From positions 1 through 64,000 of the forward strand of contig CAMBIX010000012.1 of the NCBI GenBank assembly GCA_945867815.1: 64,000 nt of DNA, in the 5' to 3' direction. Source of the DNA: an uncultured Veillonellaceae bacterium. GTDB taxonomy: Bacteria; Bacillota; Negativicutes; Veillonellales; Veillonellaceae. Both the position numbers and the translations under genes were made by a program. Numbering within the stretch: the first letter of the stretch is position 1; the number at the start of each line of letters is the position of its first letter. Below, piece by piece: positions 53,315-61,283 of the stretch. The notes below the pieces were generated by a model. It saw only the letters and a list, made by a program, of their open reading frames with translations, was not told the DNA's origin and made no database searches.

Positions 53315-53355
53315 ATAAAAGAGAAGGACAGTTTGTCTGGCCCTCTCTTTTTATA
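53315..53355 (+). terminator. Terminator after the autotransporter
   Basis: AAAAGAGAAGG pairs with CCCTCTCTTTT with an inner CAG/CTG pair; T run follows. Confidence 0.85.
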
Positions 53356-53368
53356 GTGAAAACAGAAA

Positions 53369-53432
53369 ATAATAAAAGCACACATCTCTATATGATACGT
53401 AAATCATAATAGAAATGTGTGCTTTTGTTATA
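53369..53432. terminator. Hairpin upstream of the small toxin gene
   Basis: AAAAGCACACAT (53369-53380) pairs perfectly with ATGTGTGCTTTT (53421-53432). It is symmetrical, so it could end an antisense antitoxin RNA running on the minus strand. Confidence 0.6.
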
Positions 53433-53466
53433 CTATAATTGCTCTGAAAGGTAGCAGGCGAGTTAG

Positions 53467-53491
53467 GCATCTCCGCCATAGGTGGTGATGC
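53467..53491 (+). promoter_or_regulatory. Hairpin sequestering the toxin's Shine-Dalgarno
   Basis: GCATCTCCGCC (53467-53477) pairs with GGTGGTGATGC (53481-53491) through a three-base loop, with one mismatch and one wobble. It buries the ribosome binding site GGTGGTG of the gene at 53493. Confidence 0.75.
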
Positions 53492-53492
53492 T

Positions 53493-53561
53493 ATGAGTAC
53501 ATATGAGACACTATCCTTGTTGATAGGTATTATTAATTTTATAGTCGTAATACTTAAATAA
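53493..53561 (+). CDS. Small holin-like toxin, candidate type I toxin
   Basis: A peptide of 22 residues: MSTYETLSLLIGIINFIVVI then LK. The start MSTYETLSL is the hallmark of the putative holin-like/TxpA-related toxin family, whose members insert in membranes and are held off by antisense RNA. The ribosome binding site is folded into a hairpin, as in known type I toxins. A hairpin at 53570-53592 follows and may be the mRNA end or part of the antitoxin overlap. The antisense RNA itself cannot be proven from sequence. Confidence 0.75.
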   Translation: MSTYETLSLLIGIINFIVVILK

Positions 53562-53749
53562 GAAAAACGACCTAATGTAGTGAACACTAGGCCATTTCTC
53601 ATTTTCTTAATTTCCAAGAGATGAGCCTAGCGATTCCGTCGCTTGCTCATCTTTTAGTACTGTAGCATATTTAATTGACTATGGGTACTCATTTTTGAAA
53701 AAGATAGATAAAGATAGGCATAGAAAGGGCTATATCCAAGTATAAGGGA

Positions 53750-54253
53750 TTAGAACTTTTGAATATTACCAAGATAGGGATTGCTATGTTTTTTATTCGT
53801 ATCCTTGTCAGCGGAGGCAATGGAGTCGCCGTTAGCTAATTGATTTTGTAGATACAAGATATCTTCGTCCGGCAAGGTTTCTATAGGCTGGTCATAGGCT
53901 TGAGCTATGGCTTGTGGTGAGGATAAGTTCTGCACAGCCGTAGGCAGTGTGGAAATCTGTTTTACCTTCTCTGGTGCTGTAGTAGAAGCTATGGAAGTAT
54001 TGTCGTTAATAACAGTTGTTACATTTTTATTGTTGGGTGTATTGGTAGTCGTGCTTGTTGTGGAAGAAAGAGGGTTTAGAGTAGAAGCAAAGTCGTTTTC
54101 TTGTGGTAAGATATGTGTCCAATGGCTCGTAGCAGGTGTTTGTGCTAGGCTTAGGTTAGCCGTAGGTAGGGGAAAGATTATAAGACCTAGCAAGCTTGCC
54201 ATAACTAGTGTTTTTTGGAAATTTATTTTTAGGCTTAGCCCTGATGAAAACAT
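53750..54253 (-). CDS. Secreted Ser/Thr/Asn-rich protein, unknown function
   Basis: A 167-residue protein with a clear signal peptide (basic start, long hydrophobic core, cut near SLAQT at residue 38). The mature part is low-complexity, rich in Ser, Thr and Asn (TTSTTTNTPNNKNVTTV), followed by an acidic segment and a basic tail. I recognise no domain. It is preceded by an excellent ribosome binding site (GGAGG) and reads convergently to the toxin gene. Confidence 0.65.
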   Translation of the reverse strand: MFSSGLSLKINFQKTLVMASLLGLIIFPLPTANLSLAQTPATSHWTHILPQENDFASTLNPLSSTTSTTTNTPNNKNVTTVINDNTSIASTTAPEKVKQISTLPTAVQNLSSPQAIAQAYDQPIETLPDEDILYLQNQLANGDSIASADKDTNKKHSNPYLGNIQKF

Positions 54254-54383
54254 AAGTAGCCTCCTTTGCTTTATTGTAATGATAAGATGTAATGATTTAT
54301 GATAGGCGATGTGTATTCATTTTCTTTATTCCATTTTAATACAAGCGCTAGTAGAAGCCTAGGTTATACTTGCATTTGCTAAT

Positions 54384-55049
54384 TTAATAGCCTTCGTAGG
54401 ATAGGAAGTAGCCATTAGGTACAGCTTCTCCAGGCTTAGTTATAATAAAATCATCATCAAAGTGGTCTTGGGCGATTTTACGAAGGATGCCATAGTGTCC
54501 AGGGATGACTTGACAAGTGCCGTTAAGAACGGCGATGAAGGAGGCTAAGGCGTCTTTTATTTCATCGACCTGACCAAGTCCCGTATCAATAATATAAAAT
54601 TTATTAAATCCATTGTAGAGCTTGCGCAGATAGGCGTGAGCTTTTTCTTTACCCATAGACTCTTCTAGTTTAGGTAAATAGTGGTCAGATTGTTTCCAAA
54701 AATCAATCCAGCCCTTAGTATAGAAAACGCCATTGGCAGGGCGGTTTAAGGTGCTTAAGGTTTTATCGGATAGGAGAATGTCTAGGCAGTCGCGGGTGCG
54801 AGGGATAATTAATTCTGTTTTATCCGAATGTAGGCCTATAGTGGAGCCGCCACAGGAGGAGACGCAGATAATGATACGGCCATAGTCCTGATTTTTATCG
54901 ATGGCTTCTTGCAGATAGGTATGTAGCTTATCGGGCGTATTATGTAAGTGTTGAGGAATCCATTCTATTTTGTAGGTTTTGTTGCTAGTCTTTTCAGCAG
55001 TCCGCCATTCATAACGAAGAGTTGGGCAGAGTAATAGTAGGTCTTTCAT
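54384..55049 (-). CDS. DUF1638 protein
   Basis: A cytoplasmic protein of 221 residues. IICVSSCGGSTIGL near residue 62, IPRTRDCLDILLSD near 82, and YTKGWIDFW near 110 are characteristic of DUF1638, a family often found near corrinoid methyltransferase genes. Its biochemical activity is not known to me. No methyltransferase is nearby here. A GGAGG site precedes the ATG. Confidence 0.82.
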   Translation of the reverse strand: MKDLLLLCPTLRYEWRTAEKTSNKTYKIEWIPQHLHNTPDKLHTYLQEAIDKNQDYGRIIICVSSCGGSTIGLHSDKTELIIPRTRDCLDILLSDKTLSTLNRPANGVFYTKGWIDFWKQSDHYLPKLEESMGKEKAHAYLRKLYNGFNKFYIIDTGLGQVDEIKDALASFIAVLNGTCQVIPGHYGILRKIAQDHFDDDFIITKPGEAVPNGYFLSYEGY

Positions 55050-55201
55050 AGGAGCCTCCTAAGTAGATAAATTATTAATACTTATTAATAATAATAAATT
55101 TATTATATTTATATTGTACACCTTTTCTCCCTGTGATACTATTAGAGAGGTAATAGATGTGTAAGATAATGAAAGATATATAGTTAGTGTGAGGTGAATA
55201 T

Positions 55202-56326
55202 ATGCAATTTAGTGAAGAAGCCAAACAGCGGGAGCGAGGCATAACGGTAGCCAGTTTAAAGGGCATTGGCGGCAATACTGTTTTAGTGATTGTGAAGTTA
55301 ATTATAGGTTTAGCCTCTAATTCAATTGCTATTATTTTGGATGCCGTTAATAACTTAACGGATGCCTTGTCTTCGGTATTGACCATTGCAGGGACTAAGT
55401 TAGCTGGTCGAGAGGCCGATAAAGAGCATCCTTTTGGGCATGGGCGTATCGAATATTTAACGACTATGGCGATTGCTTTTATTATTTTATCAGCAGGGGT
55501 CTTGTCCTTACAGGAATCCATAGAGAAAATTTTACACCCCGTAGAATCTGTCTTTACCATTCCAACGCTGATTATTATCGCAGTGGCTATTATTATAAAA
55601 ATTGGTATGGGTCTTTATTTTCAAAAACAAGGTCGCCGGTGGAATTCAGGGGCTTTAAGTGCCTCTGGTGTGGATGCTCTTTATGATGCGGTTATTACAG
55701 GGGCCACGCTTATATCGTCTTTATTGATTTATTTTATTCACATTAATATTCAAGGCTATGTAGGTGCTTTGATTGGGCTTTTTATTATCAAAGCGGCTGT
55801 TGATATCCTGCGTGATATGTATAACCGTCTCTTAGGAGTGCGGGCCAAAGATACGCTGGTTCGGGATATTAAGGAAACCATAGGGGCTCATGACGAGGTA
55901 CAGGGTGTTTATGATTTGATTTTGAATTCTTATGGACCGGGACAAACGATTGGGTCGGCTCATATTACATTGCCAGAAACAATGGTTATGGCGGATGTAC
56001 ACCCTCTAACACGGCATTTGTCGATGGAGATTTATAAAAAATTTGGCATTATTATGACTATTGGTGCTTATGCACAAAATGAAAGTAATCTAATGGTGTA
56101 TGAAATGCAGCAACAGCTGGAACGGATATTGAGTTTTCATCCCCATGTGGTACAGATGCATGCCTTTTATGTTGATTGTCAGAAGAAAATTGTTTATTAT
56201 GATTTAATTCTTGATTTTGATGCAGAAAATCCACAAGATATTTTACAGCGTGTCAAGGCGGCTTTTCAGAAAAAATATCCTGATTTTAAGCAAGAAGCTT
56301 TATTGGATATAGATTTTAGTAATTAG
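55202..56326 (+). CDS. Cation diffusion facilitator (CDF) family transporter
   Basis: A 374-residue inner-membrane metal exporter. Six helices cover residues 20-200. Metal sites are seen in AIILDAVNNLTDALSS (the second and later helices carry Asp/Asn rather than His-Asp) and in ASGVDALYDAVITGATL. HPFGHGRIEYL after helix 2 is family-typical. The cytoplasmic domain spans 210-374. The N/D-type sites suggest manganese or iron rather than zinc, but this is inference. The start follows GTGAGGTG. Confidence 0.9.
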   Translation: MQFSEEAKQRERGITVASLKGIGGNTVLVIVKLIIGLASNSIAIILDAVNNLTDALSSVLTIAGTKLAGREADKEHPFGHGRIEYLTTMAIAFIILSAGVLSLQESIEKILHPVESVFTIPTLIIIAVAIIIKIGMGLYFQKQGRRWNSGALSASGVDALYDAVITGATLISSLLIYFIHINIQGYVGALIGLFIIKAAVDILRDMYNRLLGVRAKDTLVRDIKETIGAHDEVQGVYDLILNSYGPGQTIGSAHITLPETMVMADVHPLTRHLSMEIYKKFGIIMTIGAYAQNESNLMVYEMQQQLERILSFHPHVVQMHAFYVDCQKKIVYYDLILDFDAENPQDILQRVKAAFQKKYPDFKQEALLDIDFSN

Positions 56327-56386
56327 CCTATTCCCTATTATATAGATGGTTAATAGAATTTGTGTTGTTTGTAGAGGAGAGAACAA

Positions 56387-57778
56387 ATGAAAGAAACCAT
56401 TCATCCTGTCGATCAAATGCTGCCTATGTCAAGGCTTTTTGCCTATGGCTTGCAGCATGTATTAGCTATGTATGCTGGGGCTGTTGCCGTACCTATTATT
56501 TTGGCGCAAGCTATGGGCCTATCTACGGATGCCTTGATTCGCCTAATTAATGCAGATTTATTTACTTGTGGCATTGCCACCTTGATTCAGACGTTAGGCT
56601 TTTGGAAGATTGGGGCCCGTATACCGATGATACAAGGGGTTACCTTTGCCGCCGTATCGCCTATGATTATGATTGGCCTAGAGCACGGTAAAGGCGATAT
56701 AGGGATGACTTATATTTATGGTGCTATTCTGATTGCTGGTCTATTTACCTTCCTAGTGGCTCCTTATGTGAGTCGATTAATTCGCTTTTTCCCACCGGTT
56801 GTGACAGGTTCGATTATTACTATTATTGGGATTACCTTGTTGCCAGTGGCTGTAAAGTGGGTAGGGGGAACGCCTGATGCGTCGTCACCAGAGTTTGCTA
56901 GTCCGATTAACTTGTTTTTGGCTTTTGTTACCCTCTGTATTGTTGTTATTGTGTATCGATTCTGTAAGGGCTTTATGAGTAATATCTCCGTCTTAGTTGG
57001 TTTAATTGGTGGTACAATTGTGGCTATGCTGCTAGGGAAGACGAATTTTGCAGCTGTAGGGTCTTCTCATTGGTTTGGCTTTGTTACCCCATTAGATTTT
57101 GGGATGCCTCAATTTGATATTCCATCCATTATTTCTATGATTATTGTTATGTTTGTTGTTATGGTAGAAACTACAGGGGACAGTATTGCTATTGGTGAGA
57201 TTGTAGGTCGACCGATTGGTAAGAAGGAATTAGCTAAGTGCCTTCGGGCTGATGGGCTTTCAACTATGCTTGGTGGTTTCTTTAATAGTTTTCCTTATAC
57301 AGCTTTTGCTCAAAATATTGGGCTTATCTCCATTACAAGGGTAAAATCTCGTTTTGTAGTGGCTGCGTCAGGGGTTATTTTGGTTGTGTTAGGTTTGTTT
57401 CCTAAGATGGCGGCTATTATTGCTTGTATTCCTAATTCTGTGCTTGGCGGAGCTGGGTTGGCTATGTTTGGTATGATTATTGCTAGTGGAATTCGTACCT
57501 TAGGTAAGGTTGAGTTTGAAGGTAATTATAATCTTATGTTGGTCGGTATTAGTATTGGAGTGGCTATGATTCCATTAGCTGTACCAGGTTTTTATCATAA
57601 CTTTCCTAAGGAAGCTCAAATTGTACTTCATAGTGGAATTACCTTTGGCAGTATCGTAGCGGTTCTATTAAATTTAATTTTGAATGGACCGGCTCAGGAA
57701 ACGACAGAAGAGGCTATGGAGAAGGTAAAGGCTTTTGATAGAGATGCCTTTGATGCGAGTCATACAGATAAGGAATAA
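56387..57778 (+). CDS. NCS2 xanthine/uracil-type permease
   Basis: A 463-residue membrane transporter of the nucleobase:cation symporter-2 family. LQHVLAMYAGAVAVPIIL in helix 1, the GFWKIGARIPMIQGVTFA loop, and VMVETTGDSIAIGEIVGRPI near residue 262 (the Glu binds purine) are diagnostic. SFPYTAFAQNIGLISITRVK is the second-half signature. These features fit xanthine or urate rather than uracil transport. No guanine riboswitch is visible in the 60 bp upstream. AGGAGAG precedes the ATG at 56387. Confidence 0.92.
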   Translation: MKETIHPVDQMLPMSRLFAYGLQHVLAMYAGAVAVPIILAQAMGLSTDALIRLINADLFTCGIATLIQTLGFWKIGARIPMIQGVTFAAVSPMIMIGLEHGKGDIGMTYIYGAILIAGLFTFLVAPYVSRLIRFFPPVVTGSIITIIGITLLPVAVKWVGGTPDASSPEFASPINLFLAFVTLCIVVIVYRFCKGFMSNISVLVGLIGGTIVAMLLGKTNFAAVGSSHWFGFVTPLDFGMPQFDIPSIISMIIVMFVVMVETTGDSIAIGEIVGRPIGKKELAKCLRADGLSTMLGGFFNSFPYTAFAQNIGLISITRVKSRFVVAASGVILVVLGLFPKMAAIIACIPNSVLGGAGLAMFGMIIASGIRTLGKVEFEGNYNLMLVGISIGVAMIPLAVPGFYHNFPKEAQIVLHSGITFGSIVAVLLNLILNGPAQETTEEAMEKVKAFDRDAFDASHTDKE

Positions 57779-57886
57779 TACGTAGTCTTAGTTTAATACG
57801 TATGATTGATTTTGGTTAATACATTTAGTATTGCAGTAGTTTAAGTGTTAGGGCTTATACTACTCTATAAATGCAAGCAAAAAAGT

Positions 57887-57952
57887 AAAAGCACATACAT
57901 CCTTCGGGAGCTGGCACTATCGTAAGGCTCCTTGCGGGATGTATGTGCTTTT
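57887..57952 (+). terminator. Long hairpin with conserved core, copy 2
   Basis: A 16-bp perfect stem (57887-57902 with 57937-57952) encloses TTCGGGAGCTGGCACTATCG then TAAGGCTCCTTGC. Within the core CGTAA can pair with TTGCG (T-G wobble), matching copy 1. It follows the NCS2 permease; a T run is present. Confidence 0.8.
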
Positions 57953-58030
57953 TGTCTATATGATAATTTTGAAAGTTTGATTTCTTATTTTGTAATAAAA
58001 AAGAGAGCTATTAGTTAGCTCTCTTAGTTT

Positions 58031-58075
58031 TGGTGGACCAGCAGGGGTTCGAACCCTGGACACCCTGATTAAGAG
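58031..58075 (-). tRNA. 3' half of tRNA-Lys(CTT), probable prophage attachment site
   Basis: The minus strand reads from the anticodon loop CTCTTAA (anticodon CTT) through the variable loop, a perfect T-arm CAGGG/CCCTG with loop TTCGAAC, the acceptor strand CTGGTCC, a discriminator A and CCA. The 5' half is not adjacent. Phages often integrate into tRNA 3' halves, and phage tail genes begin 65 bp away, so this is most simply an att core. Confidence 0.85.
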
Positions 58076-58139
58076 ACTTATTGTAAGAAAAATAGGCATG
58101 TCTTATAAACGCCTTGCATACTGTATTTGTAAGACCTGA

Positions 58140-58259
58140 CAACATTTTATCAGAGTGCCTACTGCTAATCTTGCAGAGGTAATGAAGACTATTGAGGTAA
58201 AGGGCTCTTTTTATAATACGTTGTCGAAACAAGTGCTGCGCTTGAGAAAGGATTTATAA
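58140..58259 (+). pseudogene. C-terminal scrap of an upstream phage gene
   Basis: An open frame without its own start ends at 58259, three bases before the sheath gene. It ends VPTANLAEVMKTIEVKGSFY then NTLSKQVLRLRKDL. Position just before the sheath suggests a tail terminator/completion protein, but this cannot be confirmed. The head and lysogeny genes that should precede it are gone. Confidence 0.5.
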
Positions 58260-58262
58260 AAC

Positions 58263-59690
58263 ATGGCTTATAAACATGGGATGTATGTCTCTGAACAAAA
58301 AACGGCTATTACACCGCCGGCGGTAACAGAAGGATATTTGCCGGTTATTGTTGGTGTGGCTCCTATTCATTTAGCTAGCGACCCGGCGCCGGTAAATACG
58401 CCTGTTTTGTGCCAAAATTACGGCGAAGCTGTAGAACAGTTAGGATATACACCTAATTTCAAGAATTATGGTATTGCAGAAGCTATTTATACGTTCTTGG
58501 CTTTGTTTGCAGTAGCTCCGGTTGTATTTATTAATGTACTGGATCCTACTAAGCATAAGAAGAGCGTAGGTGCTAAATCTTATCCTGTTGTTGGTAAGAC
58601 CGTTACTATTGCCGATGATGTTATTAAAGATTCGGTAAAAATTTCGGGTTTGGTTGCCGGCACAGACTATACACTTGCCTATGATGACAATGGGTATTTA
58701 GCTGTATCTATTAATCCGTCGTCTGCGCATGCTAGTGACAGCGAACTTAGCATTAGTTATGATGCTGTAGACCCTAGTAAGGTTACTAAGCAGGACATTA
58801 TAGGCGATATTGATGTAGAAACAGGTAAGGCTAAAGGCTTAGAAGTGATTAACGACATCTATTCTAAGCTAGGCGTTGTGTCTGGACAGATTGGGACGCC
58901 TGGATTTTCAAAAGACTCGGAAGTAGCTGCCATTATGGCCTCTAAGGCGGCTAATGTATCCGGTGTATTTCGGGCTTATAGCGCTGTAGACGTAGATACT
59001 ACGGAAGCTAAGAAGTATAGTCAGGTTAATGACTGGAAGAATAAAAATAATATTGTTTCTGAAAACCAGGCAGTAGTATGGCCAATGGGTAAACTTGGGG
59101 ATAAGAAACTGCATTTGTCTACGGTTCTTATGGCACGCCAAGCGCTGACCACTTACAACAATGATGATATTCCGTACAAATCCCCATCAAATGAAGACGC
59201 TAAAATTGACGGTTTGTGCTTAGAAGATGGCACGGAAGTTGATATGATGCTGGATACTGCCAATTATTTGAACGGGTTAGGCGTTATTACCTGCCTTAAT
59301 TTCATAGGCGGATGGAGGACATGGGGGAACCGGATGGCCTGCTACCCAGCTAATACAGACCCGAAAGACGCTTTTTTGTGTGTACGTGCTATGTTTAACT
59401 GGGACCATCAGTTAACTATCCGTATCTATTGGCAGGATGTTGACGAGCCATTAAGCAAGCGGGCTATTCAGTCTATTGTAGATAGTGAAAATATTCGGCT
59501 AAATGGACTTGTTGCTTCCGGCGTATTGATTGCGGATAAATGCGAATATAGAGATTCCGACAACCCGACAACTTCGATTATTGATGGCTTGTCTAAGCTA
59601 TATAAGACGTATGTACCGCCTGTGCCTAATCGGGCTATTGATTTTGTGCAAGAGTTTGACGCCGACGCTTATAAAGCGGCAATGGCATAG
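58263..59690 (+). CDS. Phage contractile tail sheath protein
   Basis: A 475-residue protein of the Mu/P2-type sheath family that contracts to drive the tail tube. The N-terminus (YKHGMYVSEQKT then VTEGYLPVIVGVAP) is the extended strand that links sheath subunits. The C-terminal domain contains WGNRMACYPANTDPKDAFLC and NIRLNGLVASGVLIADKCEY, both typical. The frame is intact. The ribosome binding site is AAAGGA. It is followed by the tube gene in 13 bp. Confidence 0.9.
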   Translation: MAYKHGMYVSEQKTAITPPAVTEGYLPVIVGVAPIHLASDPAPVNTPVLCQNYGEAVEQLGYTPNFKNYGIAEAIYTFLALFAVAPVVFINVLDPTKHKKSVGAKSYPVVGKTVTIADDVIKDSVKISGLVAGTDYTLAYDDNGYLAVSINPSSAHASDSELSISYDAVDPSKVTKQDIIGDIDVETGKAKGLEVINDIYSKLGVVSGQIGTPGFSKDSEVAAIMASKAANVSGVFRAYSAVDVDTTEAKKYSQVNDWKNKNNIVSENQAVVWPMGKLGDKKLHLSTVLMARQALTTYNNDDIPYKSPSNEDAKIDGLCLEDGTEVDMMLDTANYLNGLGVITCLNFIGGWRTWGNRMACYPANTDPKDAFLCVRAMFNWDHQLTIRIYWQDVDEPLSKRAIQSIVDSENIRLNGLVASGVLIADKCEYRDSDNPTTSIIDGLSKLYKTYVPPVPNRAIDFVQEFDADAYKAAMA

Positions 59691-59703
59691 GGGGTGAAAT
59701 AGA

Positions 59704-60222
59704 ATGATAATTCCGCAGTTATTAACTAATTTTAGAGTATATGGTAACGGAAACAACGATATGATAGGCGTTGCCGATGTAGAACTTCCTAAGCTCGAAA
59801 ACATGACCGAAACTGTAAAAGGTGCAGGCATTGGCGGTGAAATCGAAGTACCTGTTGCCGGCCATTATTCTAAAATGACCGTTAAATTGAAGTATCGTAC
59901 AATTACAGATAATGCCGTGGCACTCAGTTCGTCGAAAAGTCAGCAGTTGGAAATCCGAGGGGCGCAACAGATGTACGATAATAAGGCAGGGGAAGTTAAA
60001 ATTGTTCCTGTAAAGGTCGTGCTAAGGGGCCTTCCTATGTCTTTGGAACCAGGTAAGTTTGAACCGGGCAAGGTAACGGATACGACGGTAGAGATTAGCG
60101 CTGAGTACTTAAAGATGACGCTTAACGGTAAAGACGTTATAGAAATTGATAAGTATAACTATGTCGCTAAAATTGGTGATACTGATTATCTTGCCGACGT
60201 TCGCAGTGTATTAGGTTTATAA
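59704..60222 (+). CDS. Phage major tail tube protein
   Basis: A 172-residue protein of the FII-type tail tube family. MIIPQLLTNFRVYGNGND-like start, DVELPKLENMTETVKGAGIG near residue 22 and the ending YLADVRSVLGL are typical of Mu/P2-like tubes. The start at 59704 follows GGGGGTG. A second copy of its last 18 codons is found at 60590. Confidence 0.9.
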   Translation: MIIPQLLTNFRVYGNGNNDMIGVADVELPKLENMTETVKGAGIGGEIEVPVAGHYSKMTVKLKYRTITDNAVALSSSKSQQLEIRGAQQMYDNKAGEVKIVPVKVVLRGLPMSLEPGKFEPGKVTDTTVEISAEYLKMTLNGKDVIEIDKYNYVAKIGDTDYLADVRSVLGL

Positions 60223-60225
60223 ATA

Positions 60226-60252
60226 AAACCCCCCCCCTCTATTGAGGGGGTA
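60226..60252. terminator. Terminator of the tube gene and antisense moron 1
   Basis: A C-rich arm pairs with GAGGGGG; it lies between the convergent tube gene and moron 1. The same structure occurs in the second repeat at 60651-60671. Confidence 0.7.
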
Positions 60253-60264
60253 CATTTATAGCCT

Positions 60265-60471
60265 TCATTCTTGTATTGAAAGCCTTTTGTATATTGCCTT
60301 TACTATAAAATAGGCGACGCCTTCCAAGGCTGTTATTCCCAAACTTACATAAATAGCCGTATCGTAATCGAAATAATCGAGCAAGGAAAAAGCGAACATG
60401 TTGGCCGGGATAACTAAAGCAAAAGAGATAACGCTGGTAATAATATACAAGATGACAATTAAGAAAGTCAT
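60265..60471 (-). CDS. Antisense moron 1: small membrane protein
   Basis: A 68-residue protein with two hydrophobic helices (TFLIVILYIITSVISFALVI, and IYVSLGITALEGVAYFIV) and a basic tail. It is transcribed against the late tail genes, with its own promoter (60494-60522) and terminator, typical of a moron expressed in the lysogen. The ribosome binding site AAGGATG precedes the ATG at 60471. Function is unknown; superinfection exclusion is a reasonable guess. Confidence 0.7.
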   Translation of the reverse strand: MTFLIVILYIITSVISFALVIPANMFAFSLLDYFDYDTAIYVSLGITALEGVAYFIVKAIYKRLSIQE

Positions 60472-60493
60472 AGAAATCACATCCTTTATTTTT

Positions 60494-60522
60494 ATTATAT
60501 CAGAGGAGATTATGTATGTCAC
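60494..60522 (-). promoter_or_regulatory. Promoter of moron 1, overlapping a late-gene start
   Basis: On the minus strand GTGACA (60517-60522), 17-bp spacer, TATAAT (60494-60499). The -35 box overlaps the ATG (60516-60518) of the truncated tail chaperone copy. Confidence 0.75.
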
Positions 60523-60635
60523 AAAAAAATACACTATCTAAAGTAATTAATGTAAACGGAAAAGAAACAAAAGAAGTTATCATGGATTTAAAATTGGAGA
60601 TACTGACTACCTTGCCGACGTTCGCAGTGCATTAG
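60516..60635 (+). pseudogene. Truncated tail-chaperone copy fused to a tail-tube 3' end
   Basis: The first 22 codons (MSQKNTLSKVINVNGKETKE) match the intact chaperone gene at 60996. At about 60588 the sequence joins the last 18 codons of the tail tube gene, read in another frame. The ORF stops at 60635. The true tube frame ends at 60643. Confidence 0.85.
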
Positions 60636-60672
60636 GTTTATAAATAAAAAGCCCCCTCAATAGAGGGGGTGC
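60590..60672 (+). repeat. Second copy of tail-tube 3' end plus terminator
   Basis: The tube's last codons (GDTDYLADVRSALGL) and the following C/G-rich terminator repeat 60167-60252 with a few changes, including Ala for Val. This marks the edge of a tandem duplication of about 420-480 bp. Confidence 0.9.
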
Positions 60673-60683
60673 ATTTATAAGCT

Positions 60684-60956
60684 CTAGATATTTGTATTAG
60701 TATTATTAGAATCGGCGCTGTTAGTCCACGCCGCTAAGAAAGCTATAATCATTTCTATTATAAATAGAATAATTGTTATGTAATAGCACGTAGAAGAGGA
60801 ATAGTCAAAGAATATAGATACAAAAATTTTAGTGCCAAAATATAATATGAAAGACACTAGTGCTAAGGCAAATGCTATAAGCAGTATGCCCGGGACTAAT
60901 TCTAACCCTATTATTAAACAGGCAAGCAATTTTTTATCAGGTTCATTGAGTATCAC
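60684..60956 (-). CDS. Antisense moron 2: small membrane protein
   Basis: A 90-residue protein with hydrophobic segments at 10-45 and 60-80, in the same position and orientation as moron 1 but with little sequence likeness beyond an Phe-Asp-Tyr motif between helices. Its upstream AAAGGATGTGAT is shared with moron 1. A TATAAT box lies at 60973-60978 with a poor -35. The GTG at 60956 sits too close to the AAAGGA, so the exact start is uncertain. Confidence 0.65.
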   Translation of the reverse strand: MILNEPDKKLLACLIIGLELVPGILLIAFALALVSFILYFGTKIFVSIFFDYSSSTCYYITIILFIIEMIIAFLAAWTNSADSNNTNTNI

Positions 60957-60995
60957 ATCCTTTTATATGTGTATTATAACAAAAGGAGTAAGAAA

Positions 60996-61283
60996 ATGGT
61001 ACAAAAAATTACGCTATCTAAAGCAATCAATGTAAATGGAAAAGAGACAAAAGATAGCACAATGGACTTTTCTAAATTAACCGGCCGGGATTTGAGCCAG
61101 GCAGAAGCACAAGTACGCGCTGCGGGAGTAGCTACCCCGATGCTAAATTTTAGTAATGAATATCAAGCGACAATTGCAGCAAAAGTATTAGGCGTAAAAG
61201 AAGATGATGTGCTAGATATGCCGGCAACAGATTATATGAAAGTCGTTAATTCGGTGCTTTCTTTTTTGACAATTCCGGAATAA
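60996..61283 (+). CDS. Phage tail assembly chaperone (P2 gpE-like)
   Basis: A 95-residue protein. KAINVNGKETKDSTMDFSKL, then TGRDLSQAEAQVRAAG, is typical of Mu gp41/P2 gpE tail assembly chaperones. At codons 89-91 the gene has T TTT TTG (61262-61268) in the right phase. A -1 shift there would extend it to 61447, giving a second, longer product as in P2 E+E'. AAAGGAG lies 9 bp before the ATG at 60996. Confidence 0.85.
   Translation: MVQKITLSKAINVNGKETKDSTMDFSKLTGRDLSQAEAQVRAAGVATPMLNFSNEYQATIAAKVLGVKEDDVLDMPATDYMKVVNSVLSFLTIPE

Noticed and set aside
58011-58232. Minus-strand ORF overlapping the tRNA-Lys fragment
   Set aside because: Its C-terminal part is simply translation of tRNA sequence.
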